Source: Symbiodinium natans
Lineage: Eukaryota; Sar; Dinophyceae; Suessiales; Symbiodiniaceae
Length of the DNA stretch: 64,000 nt
Direction: 5' to 3'
NCBI GenBank assembly: GCA_905221605.1
Contig: CAJNDS010002266.1
Span: forward strand, 374,228 to 438,227
The notes beneath the pieces were generated by a model. It saw only the letters and a list, made by a program, of their open reading frames with translations, was not told the origin of the DNA and searched no databases. This document shows positions 29,255-39,262 of the stretch, piece by piece (the stretch's first letter is position 1; every line of letters begins with the position of its first letter). The position numbers and the translations under genes are program-made.

Positions 29255-30087
29255 GGGGTTGAAGGTGGAGTTTCGATGCATGGGTCCCGCCTGGCCTCGG
29301 CGTACACAAAGCTGGCAATGTCATCTATGTCTTGCTCCTCATTAGATGTTGAGCTCGGTCGTTTGGGAAGGGGGGGGAAGCTTCAGGGTTTGCAGCTTTC
29401 GATTTCTGGTGGGCAGGATCAAGAGGGTTTGGGGAAGGAAGAGACTAAACAGGCGAGAACCGAACACACCGGAGAAAACACGCCCAGAGTTCATGCTTGA
29501 GGCCTTCGAACCTGCTTTCATCTGGGGTGCCGTGGCAAAGTACCTCTCTCAAAAATGCAGCTGCCAAGTAGATGGTCTTCTTCAAGGTTTATAAAGACCC
29601 TCAACCCCCAAACCCTCAGCCCTCTAGACTCCAGGGCCCCCCTAGAAACTTATCCCAAGCAGGCTCTGGGCCACTGCCTTTGAAACCCACATCTGAACTG
29701 TCAGGTGTCGGCTGCAGGGGCCATTAGTAGGGGTCGAGAGAGTCGGGTTTGCCCTTCCCAACTAATCAGAATCAGAACAAAAACGACACAAATCTGGAAA
29801 ATCATACTTGGCAAAAACAACAAACGTAATGTAACAATGTAACACATGCTGAACCAATGACCCTTACACCGCAAGCCAATAAACATGAACCCAAAGCAAG
29901 GGTAACATAAGCAAAAGCCACAGAAGTGAACAAACGATTTCATAATGCCAAGCAAACACACACGCAAACGCGCCAAAACATCGAGGGCTCACATGCGCAC
30001 AGCTGACACCAACTGCCGGCGAGGAACGCCAAGCTTGCCTCGGAAACTTGGCATGGGTGCTTGGCCGTTGCTGACCTGGCAAGTTCC

Positions 30088-30135
30088 AACCCTAAACCCT
30101 AAACCCTAAACCCTAAACCCTAAACCCTAAACCCG
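30088..30135 (+). repeat. Interstitial telomere-type array
   Basis: Seven CCCTAAA units. Confidence 0.95.
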
Positions 30136-30837
30136 GGCTTGAGAGGAAACATGCGACCGCTGTACGGCTAAGGGCTGAGGGGAGGGGGGGTTGAAGAAAC
30201 AGTTTCCATGGTAGATACCAGGAAACCCTTGGTTTGGCCGTACCATGGGGTCTTTTATCCAGTACCCAACTCACCCTGCCCCCGACGAAAAGGAAACATG
30301 GAAACACGCGCGCCGGCCCGCGTGCTTGTCCGAACGACGTAGAAACCGCTCGTGTCGAAGCCCAAAACGGAGCCCGATAGAAACTCATCCAGACAAGGCT
30401 CGAGCTGTATTGTACAAGTTCCCGTGCGGCTATGGCTTCGGCATTGGGATGTCTAGGAAGAAGAGATTACCCCTAAACCGCATCACTCCCCACCCTAAAC
30501 CCTAAACCCTAATCCCTACACCCCCTCCCTCTCAACAAAAGCTCCCGAAGCATGGCAAGACTTCCAGTCGGTTGCTCACGGCCCGAATTACTCAAAGCGC
30601 ATAAGCTCTTGCTGAAAGAGGGGGGTTGGGATTCAGGCTGCGCGGTACCACTTGAAACAAGGTTGTGGGCTTAGGGTTAAGGGGTTTAGGGTTTAGGGTT
30701 ATGTTTCGGAAGGCCGCCGGTGTAGGGTCTAGGGTCTAGGGTTTAGGGTCTAGGGTTCAGGGTTTAGGGTTTAGTGCTTTCGGGTTTCAAGTACGAAGGC
30801 GGCTGGGAGTTCCGCTTGAGATGTCGAGCTCGCTTCG

Positions 30838-30937
30838 CTAGGCTTGCTCCGAAACTACGTTGACATGAGGATTGCCCCGCACCTGCTGCGCGATCAACTC
30901 CACCGAGTTCTTCCCATTCCTGGCGAACTCATGCAGT
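30838..30937 (-). CDS. Candidate terminal exon
   Basis: Minus-strand frame of 32 codons, LHEFARNGKNSVELIAQQ and onward to VNVVSEQA, ending at TAG 30838-30840. Upstream is CCCTAAACCCTAG. A GTGCGG within the segment (after IAQQ) could instead be a donor. Balanced composition and codon use look protein-like; no family recognised. Confidence 0.42.
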
Positions 30938-31238
30938 CTAGGGTTTAGGGTTTAGGGTTTAGGGTTATAGGGTTTAGGGTTTATAAGGTTTAGGGTTTAG
31001 GGTTATAGGGGTCAGGGTTTAGGGTTTAGCATCTGAAACTGAAAGCCCTTGCAGATTCCATTTCGGTTTCGGGTTTGGGGTTTAGGGACCCACAAATCCC
31101 AAGGCCTTAGCTGTAGGGGCTCTGCAGCCCACTGCGCAGGCGCGGTTTCAGTCAACCGGCACCCCAAGTAGTCTTAGGGTTTAGGGTTTAGGGTTTGGGG
31201 TTTAGGGTTTAGGGTTTAGGGTGCGTATTAGGTTATAG

Positions 31239-31332
31239 GTCTACTCTTCCTTCCGGCTCCACAAGCATCAAACAGCCCCGCAAACACGCATCGCGCCTCT
31301 CCAGTGCGCTGCGCGAGAGGGTCTGCTGCCTT
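31239..31332 (+). CDS. Candidate internal exon
   Basis: Lies between GGTTATAG and GTAAGG. One frame gives STLPSGSTSIKQPRKHASRL and then SSALRERVCCL. A second frame is also open and runs further to a stop, so the reading frame is not settled. A GGGTTTA array (31165-31222) precedes it. Confidence 0.33.
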
Positions 31333-32011
31333 GTAAGGCCACTTGTGGGCTTCCTACCTTCTTGGGGTCAGATTAGAAGGGAATTCTACTAATTCTACTA
31401 TTTGGGGTCTTTATGAGGTGTCCCTTATGTTCGTAACCCCCCACTTTCTATCAAGCTTTCTAGGGCTCAGGGTTTATAGGGCTTAGTGGGACCCCAACGA
31501 ACACTCTGGATTAGAGCCGGGTTGGGTTTTTGAGAGGACACTAAACCACAAACAGTAGCGCCCCAAACCTGAAACACTAAACGCCCAATCAATGAATCAA
31601 ACTGTTTAGACCCCAAACCCCGAAACTTCCTAAACCCCGAGGACGGCCAGGCGGCGGGTAGATTTTGTTGCCGCCGCCCGCGTGGCACGAGACGCAATTC
31701 CTAGGCTGTGTTCAGTGTTTGGCTACTGGGTAGAAAAGCTTTTGGGTAGAAATGGAGGAGCATGGGCGGACGTTTTGGGGAGTTTGGGGTGCGTCGTGCT
31801 TTCCAAAAGCATCAAAAGGTGAACTGCATGGAAAGGATTGGCGGCTTCTCTCATGGTGCCCACCCCACCTCGATGTAGGCAAACCAAAGTGTTTTAAAGG
31901 GCTTCAGACTTAAGAAGCTATCCCTAAACCCTATACCTTAAACCCTAAGCCCTAAACCCTATAAAAACCTGATCCCTAAGCCCCTGCCCTAATCCTGTTA
32001 GGGTTTAGGTT

Positions 32012-32108
32012 GGAATGTTCCCCCTTATACTAACACTCCTTCATAGGGATTATACTAGGGGGCACTATACTCCCTATGACCGACTGTTCGTATAAGGTGG
32101 AACATAGG
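32012..32108. repeat. Small fold-back element, family 1 copy
   Basis: Left arm ATGTTCCCCCTTATACTAAC; right arm is its imperfect inverse ending GGTGGAACAT. About 97 bp, no coding capacity. Confidence 0.7.
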
Positions 32109-32187
32109 GTTCTTGCCACCACGTCTCGCATCAAAGAGGGCCTGGCAGTGTCGACCAGAACCCGGCCACCACCCAAAACCCCTAAAC

Positions 32188-32312
32188 CATGAACCCTGAA
32201 CCCTAAACCCTAAACCCTACACCCTAAACCCTAAACCCTACAACCTAAACCCTCAACCCTAAACCATACACCCTAAACCCTAAACCCAAACGGGTTTAGG
32301 GTTTATAAACCC
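32188..32312. repeat. Telomere-type array with orientation change
   Basis: CCCTAAA-type units with CCCTACA and CCCTCAA variants, then GGGTTTAGGGTTTA meeting CCCTAAA near 32300. Confidence 0.85.
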
Positions 32313-33504
32313 TAAACCCTAAGCCCTCCCAGAGCTCGGCACGATGCAGGCCCAAACCGTCAGATGCTGAGTAGGGTTTCTGGCCACTTTGGGTTTCCGG
32401 GTCTAGGGCTTAGGGCTTAGGGTTTATAGGGTTTAGGGGTTTGACGATTAGGATGAAAGTGAGTTTAGGCTTGAGGGTGTTGCGTTTGGTGTAGGGTTTG
32501 GGGCCTCAGAACTTGGGTTTCAGGGGGCTCTGAAAGCTGTTGATACATAAGATCATGTTACAGCCTCATGCCAAAAAAGGCAACAGTCTAGGGTTTGGGG
32601 GTTTGGGGGGGGGGGGGGGGGTTGGGGTTAAGGGTTGAAGCCTGAATCCTAAACCCAACGCCCTGAAGCCCAGAGACCTCGCCATTGACGAGGTCGGCAG
32701 CACGTGCTGGCACCGCTGCGAGTCCTTGTAGTGACGAGGGTCGAGCTTGTTGTTGAGGATGTAAGGCTAGGGTTGAGGAAGCATCCACAAGCATCCATTC
32801 TTGTAGATAGTGGGCGGATATAGTGTTCGTTCTTTGGGAACAATTTCGGAATACAGCCATACACGTGAGAAGTAGAAACCTGGCCCTAAAGCCCAGCGTT
32901 GGCTGGATGTGAGGATGAGCCCCCTGGTCCTGAACCGTAAGCCTCCACCTTGACCTCGATTGCTCGCTTGGTTTAGGTTTAGGGCTTCGGGTTTAGGGGC
33001 TGCAATCCCTACCGCGGGCATGCCAAATCTAAACCTCAAGATCTATGCAACGTGTCAAGCTTCTCCATGCTGGTAAGCCCGAGGTCCTCTGTAATCTAGA
33101 AAGACAAGCTAGCCATTCAGCTGTGGCTGAAAAAAATAGACCCAAGAGTTCCCGAGAAATAAAAGGGTGCCCTTTTGGGTTCACAGGGGCTTGTAAGGGA
33201 ACCTAAACACAGAGAAAAAGGCTGCTCTGGGTCCTAGAAACAGCGACTCAAACACCCCTTGGAGCCCTAGCCACAGATTGTATACTTGCTGGGCCTTGGG
33301 ATCCGCCTGAAGGGTTTAGGGTGTAGGGTTCAGGGTTTAGGGTTCAATCTCTAAATCCGATTACGGCAGAACGCCATACACCCCATGAAGCCTGATCCTC
33401 GAAGTAGCAACCCTACGCCCCTCAAGCCCTGAAAAGCCTCAATACCTCAAAGCACGAAACAACACCAAAACACCCAAAACAGCTTACACCCCTAACACAG
33501 CCTA

Positions 33505-33620
33505 AACCCTATCCCTAAGCCTAAACCCTAAACCCTAAACCCTAAACCCTAAACCCTAAACCCTAAACCCTAAACCCTAAACCCTAGACCCTAGACCCTC
33601 CACCCTAAACCCTAAACCCC
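33505..33620 (+). repeat. Interstitial telomere-type array
   Basis: About 14 CCCTAAA units, ending in CCCTAGA variants. Confidence 0.95.
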
Positions 33621-33640
33621 AAGCCCCTCAAAACCCTAAA

Positions 33641-33756
33641 GCGACCGAGGGGTCCCAAGCAGGCGCTGCACAGAAGCAGCTGCCAGCCGGCCAGGTGCTC
33701 TCGCCGACGCACCTGGGAACTCGGGTACCTTACACTCGTATGCCCCCCGATTCCGG
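33641..33756 (+). CDS. Candidate exon ending at a telomere-repeat intron
   Basis: A 116-bp island is open in one frame (starts GCG ACC GAG; contains KQLPAGQVLSPTHLGTRV) with mostly G/C third positions. It ends GATTCCGG, directly before GTTTAGGG. The frame stays open upstream into CCCTAAA sequence, so the left edge is uncertain; AAAG before 33641 could be an acceptor. If the array at 33757-33854 is removed, translation continues in phase into 33855-33897. Product not recognised. Confidence 0.4.
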
Positions 33757-33854
33757 GTTTAGGGTTTAGGGTTTAGGGTTTAGGGTTTAGGGTTTAGGGT
33801 TTAGGGTTTAGGGTTTAGGGTTTAGGGTTTAGGGTTTAGGGGTTTCGGGTTTAG
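33757..33854 (+). repeat. 98-bp telomere-type array with GT...AG ends (candidate intron)
   Basis: About twelve perfect GTTTAGG units, then one changed copy (GGGGTTTCGGG) and a final TTTAG. Read as an intron it starts GTTTAG and ends TTTAG, and consists only of telomere-type repeat. The coding-like islands on both sides join in phase across it. Confidence 0.45.
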
Positions 33855-33897
33855 GGTTGTGGAGGGCTTACTCGTATCCCCCTGCATAGCGCTTTGA
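33855..33897 (+). CDS. Candidate terminal exon after a telomere-repeat intron
   Basis: Starts after TTTAG at 33854. The first G completes the split codon GG|G left by the exon at 33756, and the frame then reads VVEGLLVSPCIAL and stops with TGA at 33895-33897. It is short, so support rests on the phase match and the intron-like array ends. Confidence 0.35.
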
Positions 33898-35170
33898 GGG
33901 ATGGGGGTCTAGGGTTTGGGGTTACTTCCCTAAGCGTTCCATCTCTTTAAAGGCGTTCAGTGGGGGGTGAGGCGGAGTCCTCAAGAACTGTTTGCGAAGG
34001 TGGTGAAGTGCACTGAAACCCTAAGCCCTAAACCCTGAACCCTGAACCCTGATCCCTAAACCCTAAACCCAAAACCCAAAACCCTAAACCCTACCCTCAA
34101 ATACCCCCATCCCCCAAGGAGCAGAGAGGCCGCGCGCCTCGCGGGGCCGGGGCGTTGCTGGGATGGGGGATGGCGCTGTGCGAGTGGAGGAGGCCAGCAC
34201 CGGCCTGGTAGGGTTTAGGGTTTAGGGCTTAGGATTACGGGTCTAGGATTGAAGGTTTAGGGTTTAGGGTTTAGGATTTAGGGTTTACGGTTTAGGGATT
34301 AGGACTTAGGGTTAGGATTTTGGGTTCTGGGAGGTGCCATGTTGAACGAGTGTGTTTGTTTAGGGTTTAGTTAAACGGGATGGGGTGATGATCTAGAGCC
34401 TGAAGGATCTGGGTTTGGATCGACCTCACTCCTGGATCTACAGTTGGGGGAGGAGGGATCGTAGATCACGGGCTTGTGATGGGTTGACAAGACCTGCGGG
34501 ATTGAATACCACAAACCCAGCCCCTGGAGCCCCGGAACCTGAAAGCCCAACATGCCGAGGTTTGGGGTTTAGGGCTGAGGGTCCTGAAGCTGAAGCGTTT
34601 GTATCTCAAGCTCCGGACACAAGAGCCTTACCCTGACACACAGGCCTCATGAGCTATCAGCTGCCAAGAATTGACAACAAGGGCCATATCGGGGAATACA
34701 AGTGAGTCTCAACGAGACTGGTATGCGGCGGAGGCACGACGATCTAAGTCGATTTCAGGACCGTGGCGGAGGATTAGGGCTTGCGGCTAAGGTATAAAAC
34801 CCTAAACCCTAAACTCATGGGTTCAGGCGCTCCGGCCGCCAACCTAGCTTAAGAGCATGTTGCAAACTCATCTCTGCAAGGCACGCCGGCAAGCTGCCAG
34901 CGCGGCAGCACACAAGGAAGAGGCACAAGATGCGAAGCGCCATGGCGCTGAAGAGCCGCGAGCTACAGAAGTATCGCGAGCTCGGGGACCCGAAGCCCTA
35001 AACCCTCAACCCTTTACCCTCAACCCAAGACCCTGAACCCTGAACCCTATACCCTGATCCCGAACCCTACAGAGCCCAAACCCTGAACCCGCAAGCCGAT
35101 CGGGCAGGAGGCCTGTGCTCAGCTTCCATCGGGACTTTCAGAGATTGCAAACCGTCCGTGCTTCGTCATT

Positions 35171-35226
35171 CTATATATATATATATATATATAGAAATAT
35201 ACATATATATATATATATATGTATAT
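35171..35226. repeat. TA microsatellite
   Basis: Two TA runs joined by GAAATATACA. Confidence 0.95.
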
Positions 35227-36116
35227 ACCTTGCATTCGGAATCCATGGCAGATGGCAAGCCTTGCGGCTGCAGGCGATCCCTGGTGCGAGGCTCACTTGC
35301 AACGTCATCCATGGGTCCATGGCCCAAGGCTTATACGAACTTCATCTGCAGAGCATCAGGAGAGACCCCTGAAGATGCCGCAGACAACACTAGACCCAGG
35401 AGGAACCTCGGCATAACAAGGGTACCCCTTTGTTTGTGTTAAGGGGACCCAACCCTTCCAAAAAATGGAACCAAGGGCCTGGGGTCCTAGAACGGCATTC
35501 AGAGCTACTGAGGAACCGGATGTTGCACATGGCGCCCCCGCCTGGGTCTGTGGCATCCTCCCGCGGTGCTGCTGGATGCATCGGCTCGAAGCGAGCATGT
35601 CGAAGCGTGATTCTTGCAACAAGGCTGTGGGCTATCGAATGCCTCTGAAAAGCACATCTGTGCTCTTGTCTTGAAGACTTGTTGGGCAGGCTGTGGGGTG
35701 GAAGATGTGCGCGGGGCTTTGCAGTTTAAGTGGGCCGAACAGCCTGAAGTTTACGGATGCGATGCTATATAGTCTTTGGAGAAATTGACAACATCCCCAA
35801 AAAACGAAACCCTAAAGTCAAACCCCATAGGTCAAGGCTAGCTCGATATATCCTGGAAGCAATAAGCCTTCGCAGACACTCTTCAAGGGCTTAGGGTTTC
35901 GGGTTGAGGGCTTGGGGTTTAGGGTTCCAACTTGGACACAGTGCGGCCATGTATGTTTCGCCAATGCCAACCAAGAGAACTTGCAGCTCGAGGGTCGGTT
36001 CATCCTCCAACGACCAACCCCCTAAAACTTAGCATCGTTCCATGAATGGCCTGGACCATCCGAAGCTCGAAAATTGCCAAGCTTGAGCCCCAAACCCTGA
36101 ACCCTGATTCGACCAT

Positions 36117-36566
36117 GTGTCTGTGGGGTCGGGTTCCTCCATGAGGGGGACTGTTGGGTGCCTATACTTCTCAAGCCCCGAAATGATAAGGGTATCCAAG
36201 CAGGACCTTAACTCAGGCAGCCTTGCACCACTCAAGCAGGGGCAAGGGGAGGACCTCCCACAAAGCGATGCCACCACCCATCACCGCATCCAATGCCTGC
36301 CTGCCCGCATGAGAAGGCTGCAGAACATAAGCCGTGGAAATGGGGGGGGCTTGCACTTGTCGAGGGGGTGGCCAGGTTTCGGTCAACATTTGGCCTTTTG
36401 CCGGCCATGCGAAGGGGTTTGGTTGGCACCGAGCTCACAATGCAGAAGAAGGCAGCTTTATTTGGCCCAGCCAGTTGAGGGTTTCTTGGCGCTGCGCATC
36501 GAGTACCTACGAGTTTCGGGCGTTAACATCCCTAACCCCGAAGCACTCGAAGGGCTCAGGGGTTAG
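36117..36566 (+). CDS. Hypothetical 149-codon ORF
   Basis: Open frame through a mostly unique 450-bp island. The minus strand is also open in parts. No recognisable domain. Possibly part of exons, possibly chance. Confidence 0.13.
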   Translation: MSVGSGSSMRGTVGCLYFSSPEMIRVSKQDLNSGSLAPLKQGQGEDLPQSDATTHHRIQCLPARMRRLQNISRGNGGGLHLSRGWPGFGQHLAFCRPCEGVWLAPSSQCRRRQLYLAQPVEGFLALRIEYLRVSGVNIPNPEALEGLRG

Positions 36567-36641
36567 GGTTTGGTGTTCCGGGTTTTGGGTTTCCCTAAAC
36601 CTTGAAGAACCCATGACTATACCGAATACTCCTCCTAGAAC

Positions 36642-36750
36642 CATGTGGGCGGTTGTCAAAATTATGATCCCTTTTGGGGTACCCTAAATATTCGGTGCCG
36701 TATTATAATAGGGATCCAAGAAGGGGCGATAATTTTGACAACCACCCATG
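36642..36750. repeat. 109-bp terminal-inverted-repeat element (MITE-like)
   Basis: Left end CATGTGGGCGGTTGTCAAAA and right end TTTTGACAACCACCCATG are near-perfect inverses, and the match extends inward (ATTATGATCCCTTTT against AAGGGGCGATAAT). No coding capacity. CATG may be part of the inverted repeat or a target duplication. Confidence 0.75.
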
Positions 36751-38477
36751 TATGCATGCAAGGATAACCCTATCAACCCTATAAACCCTATAAACCCTTT
36801 AAACCCTAACCCTATAAACCCTAAAAACCCTAAAAACCCTAAAAACCCCTAAAAACCCTAAACCCTCAACCGAAACCCTCACCCAAAAAACATGCGAGGA
36901 GGACCATTGCCAGGCCATGTGCGATTCTGCCTGAACAGGGAAACAGCTGTGTCACCAAGCCCCAAACCAGCCCCAAACCCCCCTAAACCCTTAACCCCTA
37001 AATTCTACCCCCGCGCCCCTTACCTCCCTTGCCTCCCCTCGCCCTCGCCCCCCCTCGCCTTGGCCCCCTCTGTCGCCTCCTTCCAAAAAGAAAAAAAGAA
37101 AGTATCACTGAACGGGCCTGGAATCACAAACTCCATGACTCGACAAACGCCAAAAAAGAAGTGACAGCTGGACAAGTGCCCCAACTAGTACTGTCTGAAG
37201 ACTGAATAACTCATACATTTCCGACTGATGACGAAAGGCGTATGAATCGCCCTAAACCTTTTTCCCTACACCCAAAACGCAAATCCCACAACCTTAACCT
37301 TAAACCCTTGCACAAGTCACTCAAGTCCTTTACACCCCCCTCACCTCAATCAACCTCACAGTGCAACCTTAAACCATCGTAAGGCCTAAGCCCCTAAGCC
37401 ACCACCAGGGGCTTTAAGGCTGATACAGTGCGAAGGGGTGTAGGCTGGAGGGAGCCTTATAACTCGTAAGGAAGTCAGGTGCCTACGCCACGAAGATGTC
37501 AAGTCTCAATGCAGTCTGGCAGCTAGATTCTGCACGCGGTTCTTGAGCTGCGCCCTGTCCGTGTGCTGACCTGCTGTGTATAGGGCAAAGGGGTCTAAAC
37601 CATGAGGTTTTACAGGGTTTAGGGTTGCACTGCATCTGAACACAGAGTCTCCCCCTGTTGCGCCAAAAGACCCACGATTTCTGACCTTGCAAGTCCAGGC
37701 ACTTGCACCGACCCCTAAAACACCTGAACAACATAATGTGACCAGTGCAGCGGCCCGTCAGATGAGAATTGTTGTAGCTATTATTCTTTTTGTTTGTATA
37801 CGGGCAACACAATGTTGCAGTTCCTGTATCACCTAACATGCCGTCTGAGTTTTGGCAGCAAATCCGACGGCCCACACCCCCGAAGCTTTCCCAACCCGTC
37901 ACCCAATCATGCGACGCAGCTGCAGCTGAACTTGGCCCGGTGTCCCTATGCCGTCTAAAGAAACTAAGCGCCAAACCTCACAAACCCTACAACTCCTAGA
38001 ACCCCTAGAAACCCTCCAGGGTTTCTAGGGCTTCTAGGTTTCCAGGATTTCTAGCCCTACAAACCCTACAATCCCGACAAACCCTACAAACCCCCGCTTC
38101 GGCTAGGAGAGGCGAGCCCCGGAGGGCTATAGATAGGGTAGTTACATAAGGGCCGGGACCCTATATGCCTTATATACCCTATACAACCAAAGGGCCCACA
38201 TTCCTGAATCCCTTAAAGAAGGTAAGGGACCAGGAAAAGGGACCACAGAACTGCCCTCAGACTCTTGGCATGCCCCAAGGTGTCTCCTAAAATTCCAGGG
38301 TTTCGGGGCTGCTTGAGGGGCGGAGTCTAGGGGTTGGGCCACGTTCTGTTATATTATACATATACACACATGTATTTATCTATTTATGTATTTCTTCATA
38401 CACATCTTCTATGTACATGAGTTGTTGGCTTTTTGTTTTGGGCTTGGGGATTCTTAAAGGGAAGGCCGCAGTTACAC
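36751..38477. other. Mosaic region
   Basis: CCCTATAAA and CCCTAAAAA variants at 36770-36870; a unique island with a C-rich tract at 36890-37160; degraded units at 37220-37400; a small palindrome around CCCTCCAGGG at 37997-38055; TA/CA microsatellite at 38343-38410. The 163-codon frame is listed separately. Confidence 0.6.
37483..37974 (-). CDS. Hypothetical 163-codon ORF
   Basis: Among the longest frames outside repeats and the retrotransposon. The product is Cys-rich in the middle and matches nothing I recognise. Codon use is mixed and a TTTAGGG unit lies inside it. It may be chance. Confidence 0.13.
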   Translation of the reverse strand: MALSFFRRHRDTGPSSAAAASHDWVTGWESFGGVGRRICCQNSDGMLGDTGTATLCCPYTNKKNNSYNNSHLTGRCTGHIMLFRCFRGRCKCLDLQGQKSWVFWRNRGRLCVQMQCNPKPCKTSWFRPLCPIHSRSAHGQGAAQEPRAESSCQTALRLDIFVA

Positions 38478-38541
38478 GAAGGCGGCTGAGGCCTTCCAGC
38501 TTCTCACGCACGAGCCGGTCGAACCTTGGCAATCGGGCCAA
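38478..38541 (-). CDS. Candidate internal exon behind a poly-C tract
   Basis: The minus strand shows (CCCTAAA)n, then C-rich tracts, then CTTCCAAAG and a 64-bp segment encoding LARLPRFDRLVREKLEGLSR, followed by GTGTAAC. The plus-strand G runs at 38551-38587 would act as the polypyrimidine tract of this intron. The plus strand is also open here (Arg/Gly-rich), so strand is not certain. Confidence 0.35.
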
Positions 38542-38587
38542 CTTTGGAAGGGGGGGGGGGAGGGCGGGGGGGGCGGCGGGGGGTTCG

Positions 38588-38800
38588 GGTTTAGGGTTTA
38601 GGGTTTAGGGTTTAGGGTTTAGGGTTTAGGGTTTAGGGTTTAGGGTTTAGGGTTTAGGGTTTAGGGTTTAGGGTTTAGGGTTTAGGGTTTAGGGTTTAGG
38701 GTTTAGGGTTTAGGGTTTAGGGTTAGGTTTAGGGTTTAGGGTTTAGGGTTTAGGGTTTAGGGTTTAGGGTTTAGGGTTTAGGGCTTAGGGCTTAGGGTTT
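38588..38800 (+). repeat. Largest uniform TTTAGGG array
   Basis: About 28 perfect units with one deletion near 38722, ending in GGGCTTA variants. It follows G-rich sequence. Confidence 0.96.
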
Positions 38801-39182
38801 GGGTGGGTTTGGAGTTTAGGGTCTAGGGCTTCCAGGGTTTGGGTGGGTTTGGAGTTTAGGGTCTAGGGCTTCTAGGGTTTAGAGTTGAGAGTTGAGGGTT
38901 TCGGGATAGGTAGGGGCCACGGTTGTCCCGCTGGAGGTTTTTTTGGTGCCATGGCAGCGCGTTGGCGATTCGACTCGACCCCCACCTCACAGCCAGAGCA
39001 ATTCCTTTCAGCTGGGCACCCCAAACCCTAACCCTAAACCCTAAACCCTAAACCCTAAACCCTAAACCCTAAACGCCAGGGGTGGGTTAAAGCATGTATG
39101 CAGGGGCGTGCCCACGACTGGAGTCCGATAGTGCGGGCTCCACGAGTCCCTAGGCGCTGTAAACCCTATACAAGCTCTGTAA

Positions 39183-39262
39183 CCCTAAACCCTAAACCCT
39201 AAACCCTAAACCCTAAACCCTAAACCCTAAACCCTAAACCCTAAATCCCATAAAAAAAAAAA
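39183..39262 (+). repeat. Telomere-type array followed by poly-A
   Basis: About nine CCCTAAA units, then a run of 14 A. Confidence 0.9.

Larger units (their letters stand above)
29255..36641. other. Mosaic of unique islands and telomere-type repeats
   Basis: Larger unique islands: 29270-30060, 30140-30500, 30530-30700, 31230-31470, 31480-31900, 32600-33300, 34370-34780, 35230-35800 and 35900-36560. Small repeats listed separately. Besides the candidate exons, frames near 34116-34199 and 35390-35670 are open, but both strands are. No recognised protein. Confidence 0.65.

Noticed and set aside
25524-29324. Several minus-strand ORFs of 340-672 codons and shorter plus-strand ORFs
   Set aside because: They are the 54-bp minisatellite read in different frames; overlapping frames stay open because 54 is a multiple of 3.
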